A stretch of 64,000 nt of DNA from Vigna angularis (Eukaryota; Streptophyta; Magnoliopsida; Fabales; Fabaceae): the NCBI RefSeq assembly GCF_016808095.1, contig NC_068974.1, positions 10,416,001 through 10,480,000 of the forward strand, written 5' to 3'. Of the stretch, positions 34,061-45,470 are shown piece after piece. Numbering within the stretch: the stretch's first letter is position 1; every line of letters begins with the position of its first letter. A program made the position numbers and the translations under genes. Under the pieces are notes generated by a model. It saw nothing but the letters and a program-made list of their open reading frames with translations. It made no database searches and was not told the DNA's origin.

Positions 34061-35147
34061 ATGTTGATCAATTGGATTGAAAGATGCAAAAGTGATTGAT
34101 TTAAAATATGGAATGATTATGTTGTTAGGGTTTCCGATTTATCCTATCCGCTCTCATGTATTCATGAATTCATCTTTCTTCATTAATGTTAATGCCACTT
34201 TCTAATTTACCTTAAACCCGATGTCTCGGTGAAGAAAGTCTAATCCTAACTACTAGTACACAATGTCTTGTCTCCCTAGCAATTGATCATGCATTACATT
34301 CGCATAGAAGCTTAAAGGCAACTGATCCTCCTATTCCTATGTCTAGGTAATATTGCTTCGGGAGAATTTCTCCAGTTCTAGATTTCCTCATATGTGTCCA
34401 TAGTGACAAAATCAATAATCATGCAATTGAATGAGTTAAACAAATCATGCATAGAGTATAGAGGAAAAACCCTAACAATTAATGAAGTCAAGCATATATA
34501 TAATCAAGAATCAATTCAATACATGAGAGTTTCAAAGGATTACATCGTTTCCCCAACAACAATGAAGGTTTAGTTCACCATAGACATGGTGCAACTAGAT
34601 GAAAATAATGAAAAGAATGAAAGATAAAACCCTAAAAGTTGAAGATAGGAGCTTCCGCATCCAAAATCCGCCTCCAAGGGTGAAAGGAGTGTAATTTCGC
34701 CTCTTTCTGTCCAAAGATACCAACCCTAGGTCGACTAAACCCTTATATAGTTTATTAAAAATACAGAAAATTGGCCCAAGCCCAAATTAACACCGCTCAG
34801 CGGTGAAATGGCGATGAACAGTGAGTGCGGCACTTAGAATCAGCCCTCAGCAATGACGCTTAAGCGCGAGACAATGTACTCAAGAAGCAAGCTTGGCGCT
34901 CAACGGTGAAATGGCGATGAGCGGTGACTGCGATACTTGAATTGTGCATTTTTCCTTCCTTTCTTGAGTCCAAGTCCTTGCTACTTCAACTTCTTTCATC
35001 CAATTCTTCTAAATTCCTACCAAAACAAGGAAAACTAAGCATAAAACCCATCCAACTCTCTTATTTTCACAACTTGAGCTAAAGCATGATCTCAAGCTAG
35101 ATTCTAAGTCATAAAGTATAAAAATAACAATTTTTCAACTATTATCA
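34042..35147 (-). mobile_element. 5' LTR of element D, inner edge truncated
   Basis: Direct-repeat partner of 29158-30280. It ends AACTATTATCA at 35147 next to GCCCC (35148-35152). Its first bases corresponding to 29158-29310 are missing, and gag sequence starts at once. It contains the GCTCAGCGGTGAAATGG-type words also seen near 29905. Confidence 0.85.
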
Positions 35148-35152
35148 GCCCC

Positions 35153-35409
35153 CTACAGGTAAACTTAATCACTTTTGTTAATTAATTTACTTTTTGTATA
35201 ACCTAACATTTAATTTGACAGGTAGAAGGAGTAAAGGAAGTTGCTCAGCTGCTGGTGCCCTAGGGGACGACATGGATCACACTCGTCCATGTCAGTTATA
35301 TAATCTCTCTAATACCGGGACCATGCTAGTGGATCGTGACACAGTCTATGAGACAACCACTGTACTGCATGGTGTACATCTAGCAGAAGATGAGGTCAAG
35401 GTCACTGTG
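35153..35409 (+). pseudogene. CACTA second gene, exon between the two LTR insertions
   Basis: An intron end (TTGACAG near 35220) leads into an exon encoding GRSKGSCSAAG, RPCQLYNL and a tail DEVKVTV. This is the segment that in plant CACTA proteins lies between Transposase_24 and the FVAWPRHLV motif. The frame is cut at 35409 by element A and resumes after its far LTR at 50591 with VDEVVVPD. That join, with a 5-base duplication, is the main evidence for the A insertion. Confidence 0.78.
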
Positions 35410-36085
35410 TGATACGCGCGAGCCAAGCACAATGATACATCAAGGCCCCATCACATGAAGTTGGTCAAAAAGCTTCATCAAGATGTTAATGATTTTCCTT
35501 TAGAAGGTCAAGTGCTTTTTGCCATCATTGAGTGGAAACCTGATGATCAATTAGATAATCCAAAATTTCCAAAACAAGGAGAAGGATAGAAAGTCAAAGA
35601 AAGAAGGAATGCATCGTAGCCTAGCATAGCTTTTATTTCAGCACGTGTATTTTGTGCACATCTAGAAGGTTAGATTTCAGCATGGGTGCTTCCACATGGA
35701 TTGAGATCCGTGTCCATTGGCTTCATCCAACACCGTAGAGATTAGCATACGCAGGGGAAAACACTCTATAAATTCCCTCATTTTCATTCATGTCCGACAC
35801 TTTTGATGAATTGAGAGAATAAATTTGCTGATGAAATTTCCAGCATCTTCTCCCATCGAAAGTCACCCCTATGCTATCTCAAAAATCTCCTCTAGCTTCC
35901 TTCCATTGATGAAGGTCGTCTGAGCTAGATCCACTTCCCCAAAGCACCTCATCCAAACTCTTCTTCCAAATATTCATCTGCTCTCACTGCACATCATAGT
36001 TCGTTTTCAGTTTTCTTCCGTTGCCACTGCCTTTCTTCTCTTGAAGCTCACGAATTTGTGGAATAGCACCAAGATGGAGCTATGA
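35410..36085 (+). mobile_element. 5' LTR of element A
   Basis: It begins TGATACGCGCGAGCC and ends near GGAGCTATGA, just before the tRNA primer site. A TATA-like TCTATAAATT lies at about 35765 and the same box is in the 3' LTR (50287). It differs from the 3' LTR by scattered substitutions and a small indel close to the inner end, so the element is not very recent. Confidence 0.9.
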
Positions 36086-36087
36086 TG

Positions 36088-36107
36088 TGGTATTCAGACC
36101 CTGGTTC
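36088..36107 (+). other. tRNA primer-binding site of element A
   Basis: TGGTATTCAGACCCTGGTTC resembles the common plant initiator-methionine tRNA primer site with a few changes. It lies two bases past the 5' LTR. Confidence 0.6.
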
Positions 36108-38323
36108 GAAGTGCACCAGTGAGCTAAGTGTTTCTTTTTAATTTCACACTATCATCACGTTCTTTTACTGTTTTTGTATCTGTTTCACTATTCTATTCAT
36201 TTTTTGGTATTATTAGGTTCTCTTTGAGTCCATTCTTGTGTGCTAGTTTTATTTTGATTGTGTCTCATCATTTTAATCGGTCCATTTGTGTTGTTTCAGT
36301 CCTTTTTGTTTGAGCATCTTTTCTTGTAATGTTTAGTCATGTGTGTTTACATTTTTGTCTTCAAATCTGGTTTAAAAACTGTGTGCTCCGTTGCATCTGA
36401 GTAAACTGAAGAAGTGGTCATTATTTTCACATTAAATGAGCCATGACAAACTCAGTAAGAGGTCAAGTGCATGATTTGTAACACCAATTCCATTTTCAAA
36501 ATTTTGAGCAGTAGAATAGCTTTTGTGTGTTTATTTGAAAGTAATTGGTGAATTGGATCTGTGCTGGAATGATTCAAATTGAGCTATTACTTGATGCACA
36601 CCATATAAGCACTGAAATGCTTCTGCAAAAGGCTTGGTAGCATCATTGGAAAGCTCACTTTACATCCAAATCTGTAGTTGGCCGAATTGCATAGCCTTTG
36701 TTGGTCCAGTTTTTGATTTTTAAATCCTGTTTCAATATTAGATCACTGTTGAACGTCTTTGCAATCACTTCCAGCGCTTTAAACAAGTTTTAAATGCTAT
36801 ACATGGACACATTTCAATGTCCAAAGGTCATTTGATTTAGTGCACTAAAATTTGGTTGGTTGAGTTGCTCATTTTGCTGCATAAAAAGGGTTGAATGGGT
36901 CAAAATCTGTTATCATAAGTTTTTGCATCAAATTTCAGTATTAACCAGTTTGTTTTGACAATTAAAATTTGGTTATGTAAGGAATTCTTGACTATTAACA
37001 ACCTTGCACAGTTTCACTCTTTAAAACCACCAATTTTAGACTTCTTTTATAACAAGCTGATTGTTTAAAAGTTTGATTGTGCAATCTGTTTTGGTGCATT
37101 GTGATAGTTAAAACTTGTTAGGAAAAGCTTGGCCAAGAATATAAATATGTAAAACAACAAAACAGAAACATATGTTGCATATTAGAAAGTTAAATGGCCA
37201 ATGCAAGTGGAATCTACGAAAACTGCTGCACCAAACATTAATTTTCATTCAAGCATTCTGTCAAACAGTTTTGCACAATTTTAATTGTCTCTGATTTTTG
37301 ATCCAATTATAGGTTGTTTTTATTTCTTGATTTACTAATCTGTTCTAGAACCCTTTTTAAGTTCGTTTTGTTGTGCCTCCGTGTTTGAAATCCTTTTTCT
37401 TGCTTTATTTTCAATCATTGGCTTTCTTGCCTACCACCTATTTGATAAAAGGTGTTGTAGTGCAGTATTTTCCTGAGACAATTTTGTGCAGTTGCATCAT
37501 TTTTTCTACTAATCTCCTACTGATTTATAATCTGTTTGAGGTATAATTATATGGGATTGGTCTAGCCAGAGATCCTTCATCATTGGTAGTCTCCTAGGAA
37601 GTGGAGATTTGATGGAAACCGCAAGGAATGGTGACTACGGTGTTGCAGAATAGATGTGCTGGAAACGCAACTGCTGATATTGTAACAGCAGTTTGCTTGC
37701 TGCCAATTAAAGCCTCCTAACCAGCAACTGTGAGCCTGTGTGATTACATCAGAATCAATCAGTTTTACTTGAGAGAAGCCAAAGTTGCATTGTCAAACCC
37801 CTTCCCCTTTTCTTTTTGCAAAGTGTAATTGTATTAGCATTTTCCATTTGTTGTAAAGGGTCGTTACGCAAGTGATTGGAAAGAACTCACAAGTGTTCTT
37901 CCATCATTTGCAAACCTTGTTTTTAATTGTTCCATTTTTAAAATTGGTAGGCAGTGAGTGTGTCTTGGATCCAAAGTTTCAAGCCTCACTTAGGAGCTCT
38001 CACCATGGGAGTAGTTTTTATTTTGGCTTATTTGTTTCACGTTTTAGGGTGATTTAGGCTAGAAGAGATTAAACTCTAAGCCTTATCACATTAGAGTCTG
38101 AGTCTAGAGTCTAGTTTTCTTTGAGTTTGAGTGTGTCTTTAAACATTTAAAGAATCTAAAAGTAATTTTGATTTAAAGATTTTATTAAGTAACTAGGGAT
38201 ATATTTGGCAAGGCAAAACTTGGTATTTAAGCAACCTATACGGTTCACCTCTCTTACCTGGAATATTATCCTCAAGTAAAAACTTCTAGTCTTTACTTCA
38301 AGAAAACTTTTAAGTTCATCAAA
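36108..38323 (+). other. Untranslated leader of element A
   Basis: About 2.2 kb with no supported coding region before the gag ATG at 38324. It is T-rich with short open frames only, and no nested element end was recognised. Confidence 0.6.
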
Positions 38324-39810
38324 ATGTTTGGAAGACAATCCCGTAGAATTAGTGATCCTCCCAAAGATAAATTTTCATTCCAAACTCTAGTCAACCAACT
38401 CAATGAGATTAAGAGAAAATGAGTTACATAGTGCCATGGTTGAAAATGAGTTGAAACTTTTGAGAGAGGAACAAGCCCAAAATAGCGAGAGAAGTTACAG
38501 TGGAGAGCCCAATATGAACAAGAGGCCTTAAGAGTAGGAGAATAGTATCACCAACCCTCTTCATCAAGAAGACATAGGAGGGAATTTGAAGATCCTCCTC
38601 CCCCTAAGGAAGTTAATGTGGTATTGCCTCATTTTCATGGAAAAGACAATGTTGAGGCTTACCTAGATTGGGAAATGAAGGTAGAGCAAATTTTTGCTTG
38701 CCATCAAGTGGGAGAAGAAAGAAAGGTCTCTCTTGCTACCCTAAGTTTTCAAGGGTATGCAATGTATTGGTGGACTGCTACAGTACAAGAAAGACTAAGA
38801 TAACGACTTCCTCCAATAAAAATTGGAATGAGCTTGCAAATGCCCTTAGGAAGAAGCACATGCCCTCCTACTACAAAAGAGAACTCATGGATAAGCTCCA
38901 AAGATTGCAACAAAAGTCTATGTCTGTTGAAGAATACAGACAAAAGATGGAGCTATACATGATGAGGGCAGGAATAACAGAGGGTGAAGAAACTACCTTG
39001 GCCAGATTTTTGAGTGGGTTGAATCTTGATATTAGGGATAGGGTTGAACTTCTACCTTGTAGAAATTTGAATGATCTTGTTCAAATGTGTATAAAGGTAG
39101 AACAACAAAATTTCAGAAAGCTTCTGCTAAAAGATTTCAATCCCCCTTTGAACAGAAGATTGTCAAAGAAAAAGAGCCCCTGATACCTTTAGCCAAGATA
39201 GTTGAAAAACCCAAACAAGAATTCTCTTCACACACTCGCACTAGTGAGATCAAGTGTTTTAATTGTTTGGGTAGGGGTCATGTAGCTGCTCAATGTCCTA
39301 CCAAAAGAACAATCATTTTAAGAGGTAGTGACATTTATAGTAGCAAAAGTGAATCCCCCACCAATGAGAGTGAGAGTGAGCAAGAGAAAGAAGAGGAAGT
39401 ATTTGCTGATCATTGCCAACTTCTCATGGTGAGAAGGGTTCTTAACAGTCAACCAAGCCCATAACATTTATCACAAAGAGAGAACATCTTTCACACAAGA
39501 TGCCAAATTCAAGAAAAATATTGTTCTCTCATTATTGATAGTGGATCTTGCTGCGATTGTTGTAACACAAGGCTGGTTGAAAAACGAAATCTTATTGTGA
39601 TACCCCATCCAAAACCTTACAAACTTCATTGGCTAAATGAAGATGGGGATATAACAGTCAAGAATAAAGTTAAACTGGCAATTTCCATAGGGAAATTCAA
39701 AGATGATGTTATTTGTGATATAGTTCCTATGGAAGCTTGCCATGTACTATTGGGAAGACCATGGCAATTTGATATGACATTACACACCATGGTCTCACCA
39801 ATACCATAAC
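38324..39810 (+). pseudogene. gag and protease of element A
   Basis: The gag ATG at 38324 (MFGRQSRRISDPP) is followed by a stop at 38420. The main gag core follows in two frames (FHGKDNVEAYLDWEMKVEQI and LMDKLQRLQQKSMSVEEYRQ), shifted near 38795. A CCHC zinc knuckle, CFNCLGRGHVAAQC, lies at about 39257-39298 and would bind RNA in the particle. Near 39534 the protease active site DSGS is intact (CSLIIDSGSCCDC) and continues to VLLGRPWQFD. Frameshifts near 38795, 39110 and 39480 and in-frame stops make it inactive. The gag is clearly related to that of nested element B. Confidence 0.85.
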
Positions 39811-40127
39811 TGTGCACAAAAATGACAAGAAGTTTGTGCTTCATCCTTTTTCACCTGCTCAGGTGGCCAAAGATCTAGCACAAATGAAGCTCACTCGGGA
39901 GCAAGAAAAGGAAGAGAAAAAAAAAGAAAGTAAAAAAAAAGAGACAAGAGTGATCCTTAGGGATGATAAAGAGGTGCGGGAGAAAAGTGATCCCTCCCAT
40001 AAGGTCACCCAACATGAAAACCTTGTGAATAAAAAAACTTTAGAAAATATTCTTCATGTTGAGCAACCTTCATACCTTCACTTGTGTCAAGGAACACTGA
40101 CTTGTACAAATAGCGAGTCTCAAAACT

Positions 40128-40530
40128 TTGACTCTCTCTCATCCAATTCAAAACCTTTTGAAAGAATTTGATGATATTTTTCCCAAAGAAGTACCTATTG
40201 GTCTTCCATCACTAAGGGGAATAGAACATCAAATTGATTTTATGCCAGGGGAAACTCTTCCTAATAGGCCTGCCTATAGGATTAACCCCCAAGAAATTAA
40301 AGAGATTGAGTCACAAGTCCAAGACTTATTAGATAAAGGCTGGGTTCAAAAAAGATTAAGTCCATGTGCTATACCTGTGTTGTTGGTGCCCAAGAAAGAT
40401 GGAAAATGGCGCATGTGTTGTGATTGTAGGGCTATCAACAACATCACAATAAAATACAGACATCCTATTCCTAGACTTGATGATATGTTAGCTGAATTGC
40501 ATGGAGCTCAAGTATTTTCCAAAATAGACC
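40128..40530 (+). pseudogene. Reverse transcriptase of element A, N-terminal part
   Basis: The start of the Ty3 reverse transcriptase is clear (GIEHQIDFMPGETLPNRPAY, VPKKDGKWRMCCDCRAIN, HPIPRLDDML) and ends at FSKIDL, where element B is inserted at 40531. The catalytic YFDD motif lies on the other side of B. Confidence 0.92.
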
Positions 40531-41316
40531 TGATAGAAGCATTCCCAGTCTTCAAAACTGGACAGCTCCTTGAAGCAGAACGTGGTAGCGGAGTGAAGAA
40601 GTGCTTGGTGAAGGCAGTGCACGGTAGGTGTTTGTGAAAATGTCTGGTGCGGTTTTTGAAGTGTGTATGCAAAGGTTCTAGCTAGAAGGCCTTCCAAGAG
40701 GGAAGGAAGCTAGAGGATGAGTGTGCTAAAGTGGCACAATGCAAAGAACTTGAAGAAGTAGTAGCTGGAAACAATCCAACAGCATTTCACTATATCAATT
40801 CAAGTTGAGTTTACAAATGATGAAGCTCTCTTTTATAGGAGAAGATGAGCTTGGAAGTGTGCAAGGAAAGCTACATATTTACAATGTGCTCAAGCTAAAT
40901 CACATGTGCAAAGCTACTGGTCGTGTGTTCCACGTATTCATCATTGCAAAATATGCTCAAAATGGAAGAAGCTTTATATTGGCTTATGTTCCACGTGAAA
41001 CTTATGTTGAATGTGCTTGAAAGTAAAGAAGAAACACGGCTGGATGTGTTGCACATGGAAAATGTGGGAAACATGCTTCATGGTTGGCTACAACACACCT
41101 TCCTACTTGCTTCCTTTGTTTCGTCTTTGCTTGGCAACTCTCCTAGGAACTTTCCAACTTTTATTGTCCTACAAACAATGTAAATGGAATTAGTTAAAGA
41201 GAACATGCTAAGATTTAGAAAGAAAAGATTAAGTCCTTTATTTAACTTCCCTTTCTTGGTCTTAGAGTGAAGTTGATACTTCTTTGGATGGGAAGTCCCT
41301 AAAGGGGTTGTCATCA
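40531..41316 (-). mobile_element. 3' LTR of element B
   Basis: TGATAGAAGCATTCCC..GGTTGTCATCA, 786 bases, the same length as its partner at 47554-48339. AGACC (40526-40530) lies outside it. On the minus strand a polypurine tract, AAAGAGGGAGGGAA (41330-41317), adjoins its inner edge, so it is the 3' LTR. Confidence 0.93.
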
Positions 41317-41528
41317 TTCCCTCCCTCTTTTAAAAACGATTTGTCCTCAAATCGAGAAGAAAGAAAGAAGCACAACTTTGGTTTTTGTGTTCCTCCTGGA
41401 TCAAAAATATATCTACAAAAGATAGCAAAAATTAGTATGATTAAAGAGATATATGCAAAGATAAGAAGATAAAATGAAGGCCTTTTGACAAAAATGTTAT
41501 AAGAAGAAGTCTTGGCCTTTAATATATT

Positions 41529-43247
41529 TTATAATTCACTTTGTTTTGAACATTCCCCATGATAAAATGCAGAAACAAAGTGATGTTTTTGAGAAGAAGA
41601 GTCAAGGTATTTACCTTTTAAGGAAGAAGTTAACAACATGCATACCTTTGTCTCCTTCTTCTTTTCTTGAGAAGGTTGCTTGTCCAACCTATTTTCTTGT
41701 TTTCTTTCTTTTTCAAATTTTTCTTTGATTTTTATCTCATCCTCTTTCACTTGTTCAGGTGTTAGAGGAATCAATGTGATTTAATTTCCTTTATGGAGGA
41801 AAGTTATTTTGTTGGTATAACCATCATGAGTGGAGTTATGATCATACATGGCCTACCAAGTAATACATGCCCAGCATCCATTGGAACAACATCACATAAA
41901 ACATTTTCTTCATAGTTGCCAATGGATATTGGTATGGTTACCTGTGTGTTCACTACTATTTCTTCATCCTCTATTATCCACTGAAGCTTATAAGGCTTGG
42001 GAAGAGAAATAGTAGGTAAGGCCAATTTGTTCACCACTCTAGAACTACAACAATTGCAAGAGAAACCACTATCCCCAATCAATGAACAAGTGTTTTTAAA
42101 GATTTTACATCTTGTTCTGAATAGGTTTTCCCTTTGTGATTGTTCTAGCTCATTGGTTTGACTTCCAAGAAGTCGTTTGTGAGGATAAGAGATAAGTATT
42201 GTTTGTGAGGACACTCAGAAGAATAATTTCCTCTCTCTCCATACTTAAAGCATTTGGTCTCTCTACCCCTTGTTTCTTTTGAAGATTCTTTGTGAAAGGT
42301 ATTTCTTTCTCGCCCTCTCTCTCTTTTTCTTTACCTCTCACTTTCTCTTTCTCTTTTTCTTTTTCTTGAGGCTTTTCATACCTCTTTGGACTACCCTCCC
42401 TCTTAGGATATGTTCTATACTCGAAGGTGGTAAGGTAGTTCCTTTTAGTGGAAGCTTTTCTTCTAATTTGTTCTTCCACTCTCACACATAGCTGCACAAA
42501 GTCATTGAGTTCTAAATGAGGTAAAAGCTATACCTTACCTCTGATCTCATAGTTAAGACCGCTTTGGAACCTAGCTATGGTGAATATCTCTTCTTCTTTG
42601 ATTCCAGCTCTTAACATGAGTAATTCCAACTTTTGTCTATATTCCTCAACACTCATGTTTCTTTGTTGAAGTCTATGGAGCTTATCCATAACCTCTCTAG
42701 CATAGTAGGCTGGAACATGCCTCCGATGCAAGGCTGTCTTTAACTCATTCCAGTATTGGATGGTATAGTCGCCATGCATCTTTTGATCTCTAATGATGGA
42801 GGTCCACCAATAGAGGGTTGCACCTTGAAAGGTTAAGGTGGCTAGGGTCACTCTCCTCCTATCATCTATGTGGTAACATTCAAAAATCTGTTCAACCTTC
42901 ATCTCCCACTCAAAATATTCTTCCACATTGTCTTTGCCATAGAAGGGGGGAAGGTCAAGTTTGGGTAACACATGATGGTTCCTATGATGGTGGTGTCTCC
43001 TTGGAGGGTGTTGATAGTGATCATAAGGATGAAAACTATTGTGATCACTATGTTAGGAATGATCACCATTATCATGGTGTTGCCTATGAGAGTGTTCCTC
43101 ATTATTTTGTCCTCTATGATTGAGAGTAAGGTTTGCAACCATCTATCTAAGTTCATTTAACTCAGCTTTAGTTCTATTAAGTTCCTCTCTCAATTGCATA
43201 TTGTCCTGATCATGATGAAAGGTGCCTTGAATACTAGAGTTACTCAT
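41529..43247 (-). pseudogene. gag and protease of element B
   Basis: The gag start ATG is placed at 43247, followed by a coiled stretch (LREELNRTKAELNELR) and a TAG near 43143. The gag core (PPFYGKDNVEEYFEWEMKVE, RLQQRNMSVEEYRQKLELL) parallels that of element A closely. A highly charged repeat KEKEKEKVRGKEKEREGEKE-like lies at about 42390-42300. The zinc knuckle is degenerate. The protease has DSGF in place of the usual DSGS/T and then CNCCSSRVVNK and VLLGRPCM. Small frame breaks occur near 42500, 42200 and 41800. The final frame (41774-41529) is rich in E and K and has no domain. Confidence 0.82.
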
Positions 43248-43995
43248 AGTTGTGAAGTAGAGAAAAGATTTTCAAAAGAGATTTGAAAGGCTTCACAAGT
43301 GTTGAGTCAAAAGCTTTTCAAAGATTGTTTTTGTATTTTTGGTGAATGATTTCTAGATAGATTCTAAAGGTAAAGAAACCGAATAACTCCTAGGAAGGAG
43401 AGGTGAGTCTCAATGGACAAGCTTAAAAACATTGTCCTTCCTTAGCCAGAGTTTCTCCTATTTCTTACCTAAGTTTCAATGGAGAAGTCTTTCAAAAACA
43501 GTTAGAATGCAACAATGAGATGCACCTAGAAACCAAAAGAAGGTTTATCTGTATGAGGGCACACCTAGATATCATAGAGACTTAAAACAAAAATTTCAAC
43601 AAGCAAAAATTAAAGATAGATGATAATGAAATGAAAGAGTGAGACACGACCCTAAGTGAAAGTGCAAGTGACACTTGGAGCCACTTGACACACTTTCACA
43701 CTAAGAAGTGGAAACTAAGCTATTACAATGTTTGATGGTGCACTTGGAATTGCTTGAAAAACATTTTTCCAAGCCACTTTAAGTTGAAAATGAACACAAA
43801 ATGGAAAGAAATTACAAAGGTTCCGTGATACCAAGCAAAAATTACAAGTAAAAGTTTTACAAAAGTAGCAAAGCCAAGTGTGGCTCCTGTTTCAGAAACT
43901 GCTAGTCCAAAATCATGAGCAAAAAGGTGGTACAGTTGCTGAAACTACTGCTGAAATTGGTGTTGGAATAGCAAGAAAGAAGTGCACTTGGAGTC

Positions 43996-45465
43996 TGATG
44001 CGGCTCTCGCGGCCCATCAAATTTGATGTGCAAATAAATGCAGTATAGTGCTAGGGAGTGACTCCTAGGTCGTCTCTCAAGGACCAAATGTGGTTCGAGG
44101 CTTAGGTCAAACACGTAGTGGGGGGGTTTAAAAGTGTTTTTGTGATTCGAAATGAACTAAATGAAAACTGGAAATTAAATACAACAAAACATAATTGAAA
44201 ACATTGAATTAAATAAACAAAGCATGAAGATCGAACGGTCCTACAAATGACCGAACGATTCTACATTGAGACCAAATGGTCTCTAAAGCAAGTGAGGAAA
44301 TTGGAAACGCAAGAAGATAAAGAAGCCGAACATAATAAAACACATAATGAACGGGAAAAATAAACTGAACAATGCAAAGGATAAATATCCAACACAAATA
44401 AAACTATTAAAATACAACACTTAAATTAAAAAGATTAATGCTCATTGTAATTATTTATCCCACACATTCATCATGGAAACAACACTAAAAGGAAATGCTC
44501 GAACATAAATAATATAGATTAGTAAGCTACCTAACCTAAACGTATACCAATAAAAAAAAATACTTCTAGGTGCAAGCTTAAAGCTAGTAAAATGAAACCC
44601 TTTGGAGCTTTCTCTTTCTCCCTGTACGTGGCAGCCTTGTGCTTAATCTCCAGCAAGGAAAAGAAATAAAAATCACAGCCTCGTAATCCATGTGCATCAT
44701 TGGACGCAACGTGCAAACTTCAAAATGAAATTAGCTCCTCCTCTCCATTCCATCATCAACGTGTAGCGCTTCTGCTCTGCAACAAAGTAAAATAATCCAT
44801 CATCGTGCTGCCTGCTGCTCAAATTAAAATCATCGTTTAACATTTCTTCTAGCAACGTGAATCAACATTTTTTTAAAATAAAATCATCATCCACACTTAT
44901 CTAAAAGAAAGAAGAAAACATATGTGCTGCTATTGTCTAATGAAATAAAAACTCATTTCCCTACTGGAATAAAAACCAAGACTTTTCATTCATCCCTCCG
45001 TGCTTGCAAAAAAAATAATAAATGGAGAAGTAAATGTGCTTCATTTCTCATCCACTGTGACACCGTAAAAAATTGTTCAACATAAGCATAAATGCCCTCA
45101 AAACAACATTCGAAGCAAAGCCTAAGAGCCATTCGAGAGAGTGGCGGTTGGATGCCCCCAAACCGAGACACCCCCTTTCTCGTAAGCCTAAAGAGTAAAA
45201 TCACCATAGTGCCCTCCTTCTTGTGCACACTTCTTTTGTGGAGAGTCTTGAATCATGTGACAGCCCTTCAAATGTCCCAAAATAATATCCAACAATTTCT
45301 CTGCAAATAATTAGTCTCAGATAATTCAAATTAATTAAAATAAGAATTTCTGGTCAAATTAAACACAATTAGCAAAAATGGAGAAATATTGAACAATTAA
45401 ACACAATTCCCTAATTAAATCCGGTACAATAAACTAGGTGAACTCAAAAAAATATCGACTCATCA
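43996..45465. mobile_element. Solo LTR C, 1470 bp, inside element B
   Basis: It begins TGATGCGGCTCTCGCGG and ends CGACTCATCA, with the 5-bp duplication GAGTC on both sides (43991-43995, 45466-45470). No internal retroelement coding sequence is present, so it is a solo LTR left by LTR-LTR recombination. It holds the composite CCGAACGG-type motif at 44227-44280 and so appears related to the array at 17.5-18.1 kb. Short open frames inside have no recognised domain. Confidence 0.9.
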
Positions 45466-45470
45466 GAGTC

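Larger units (their letters stand above)
29158..35147 (-). mobile_element. Athila-like Ty3 element D, gag-protease only, inserted in the CACTA gene
   Basis: Target duplications GCCCC at 29153-29157 and 35148-35152 and two LTRs define the element. The interior has a gag C-terminus and protease (32559-34060, minus), a polypurine tract at 30281-30300 and no reverse transcriptase, RNase H or integrase. The right (5') LTR is cut at its inner edge (34042) and joins gag directly, so the primer site and gag N-terminus have been deleted. A candidate solo LTR E (30732-32066) occupies part of the interior. Confidence 0.88.

Noticed and set aside
40805..41193. Frames at 40805-41193 repeated at 47829-48206
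   Set aside because: They occur in both LTRs of element B, so the duplication reflects the LTR pair and not a gene family.
42818..43160. Plus-strand frames rich in H, D and Y or M, V and I
   Set aside because: Antisense of the histidine-rich gag N-terminal region of element B.
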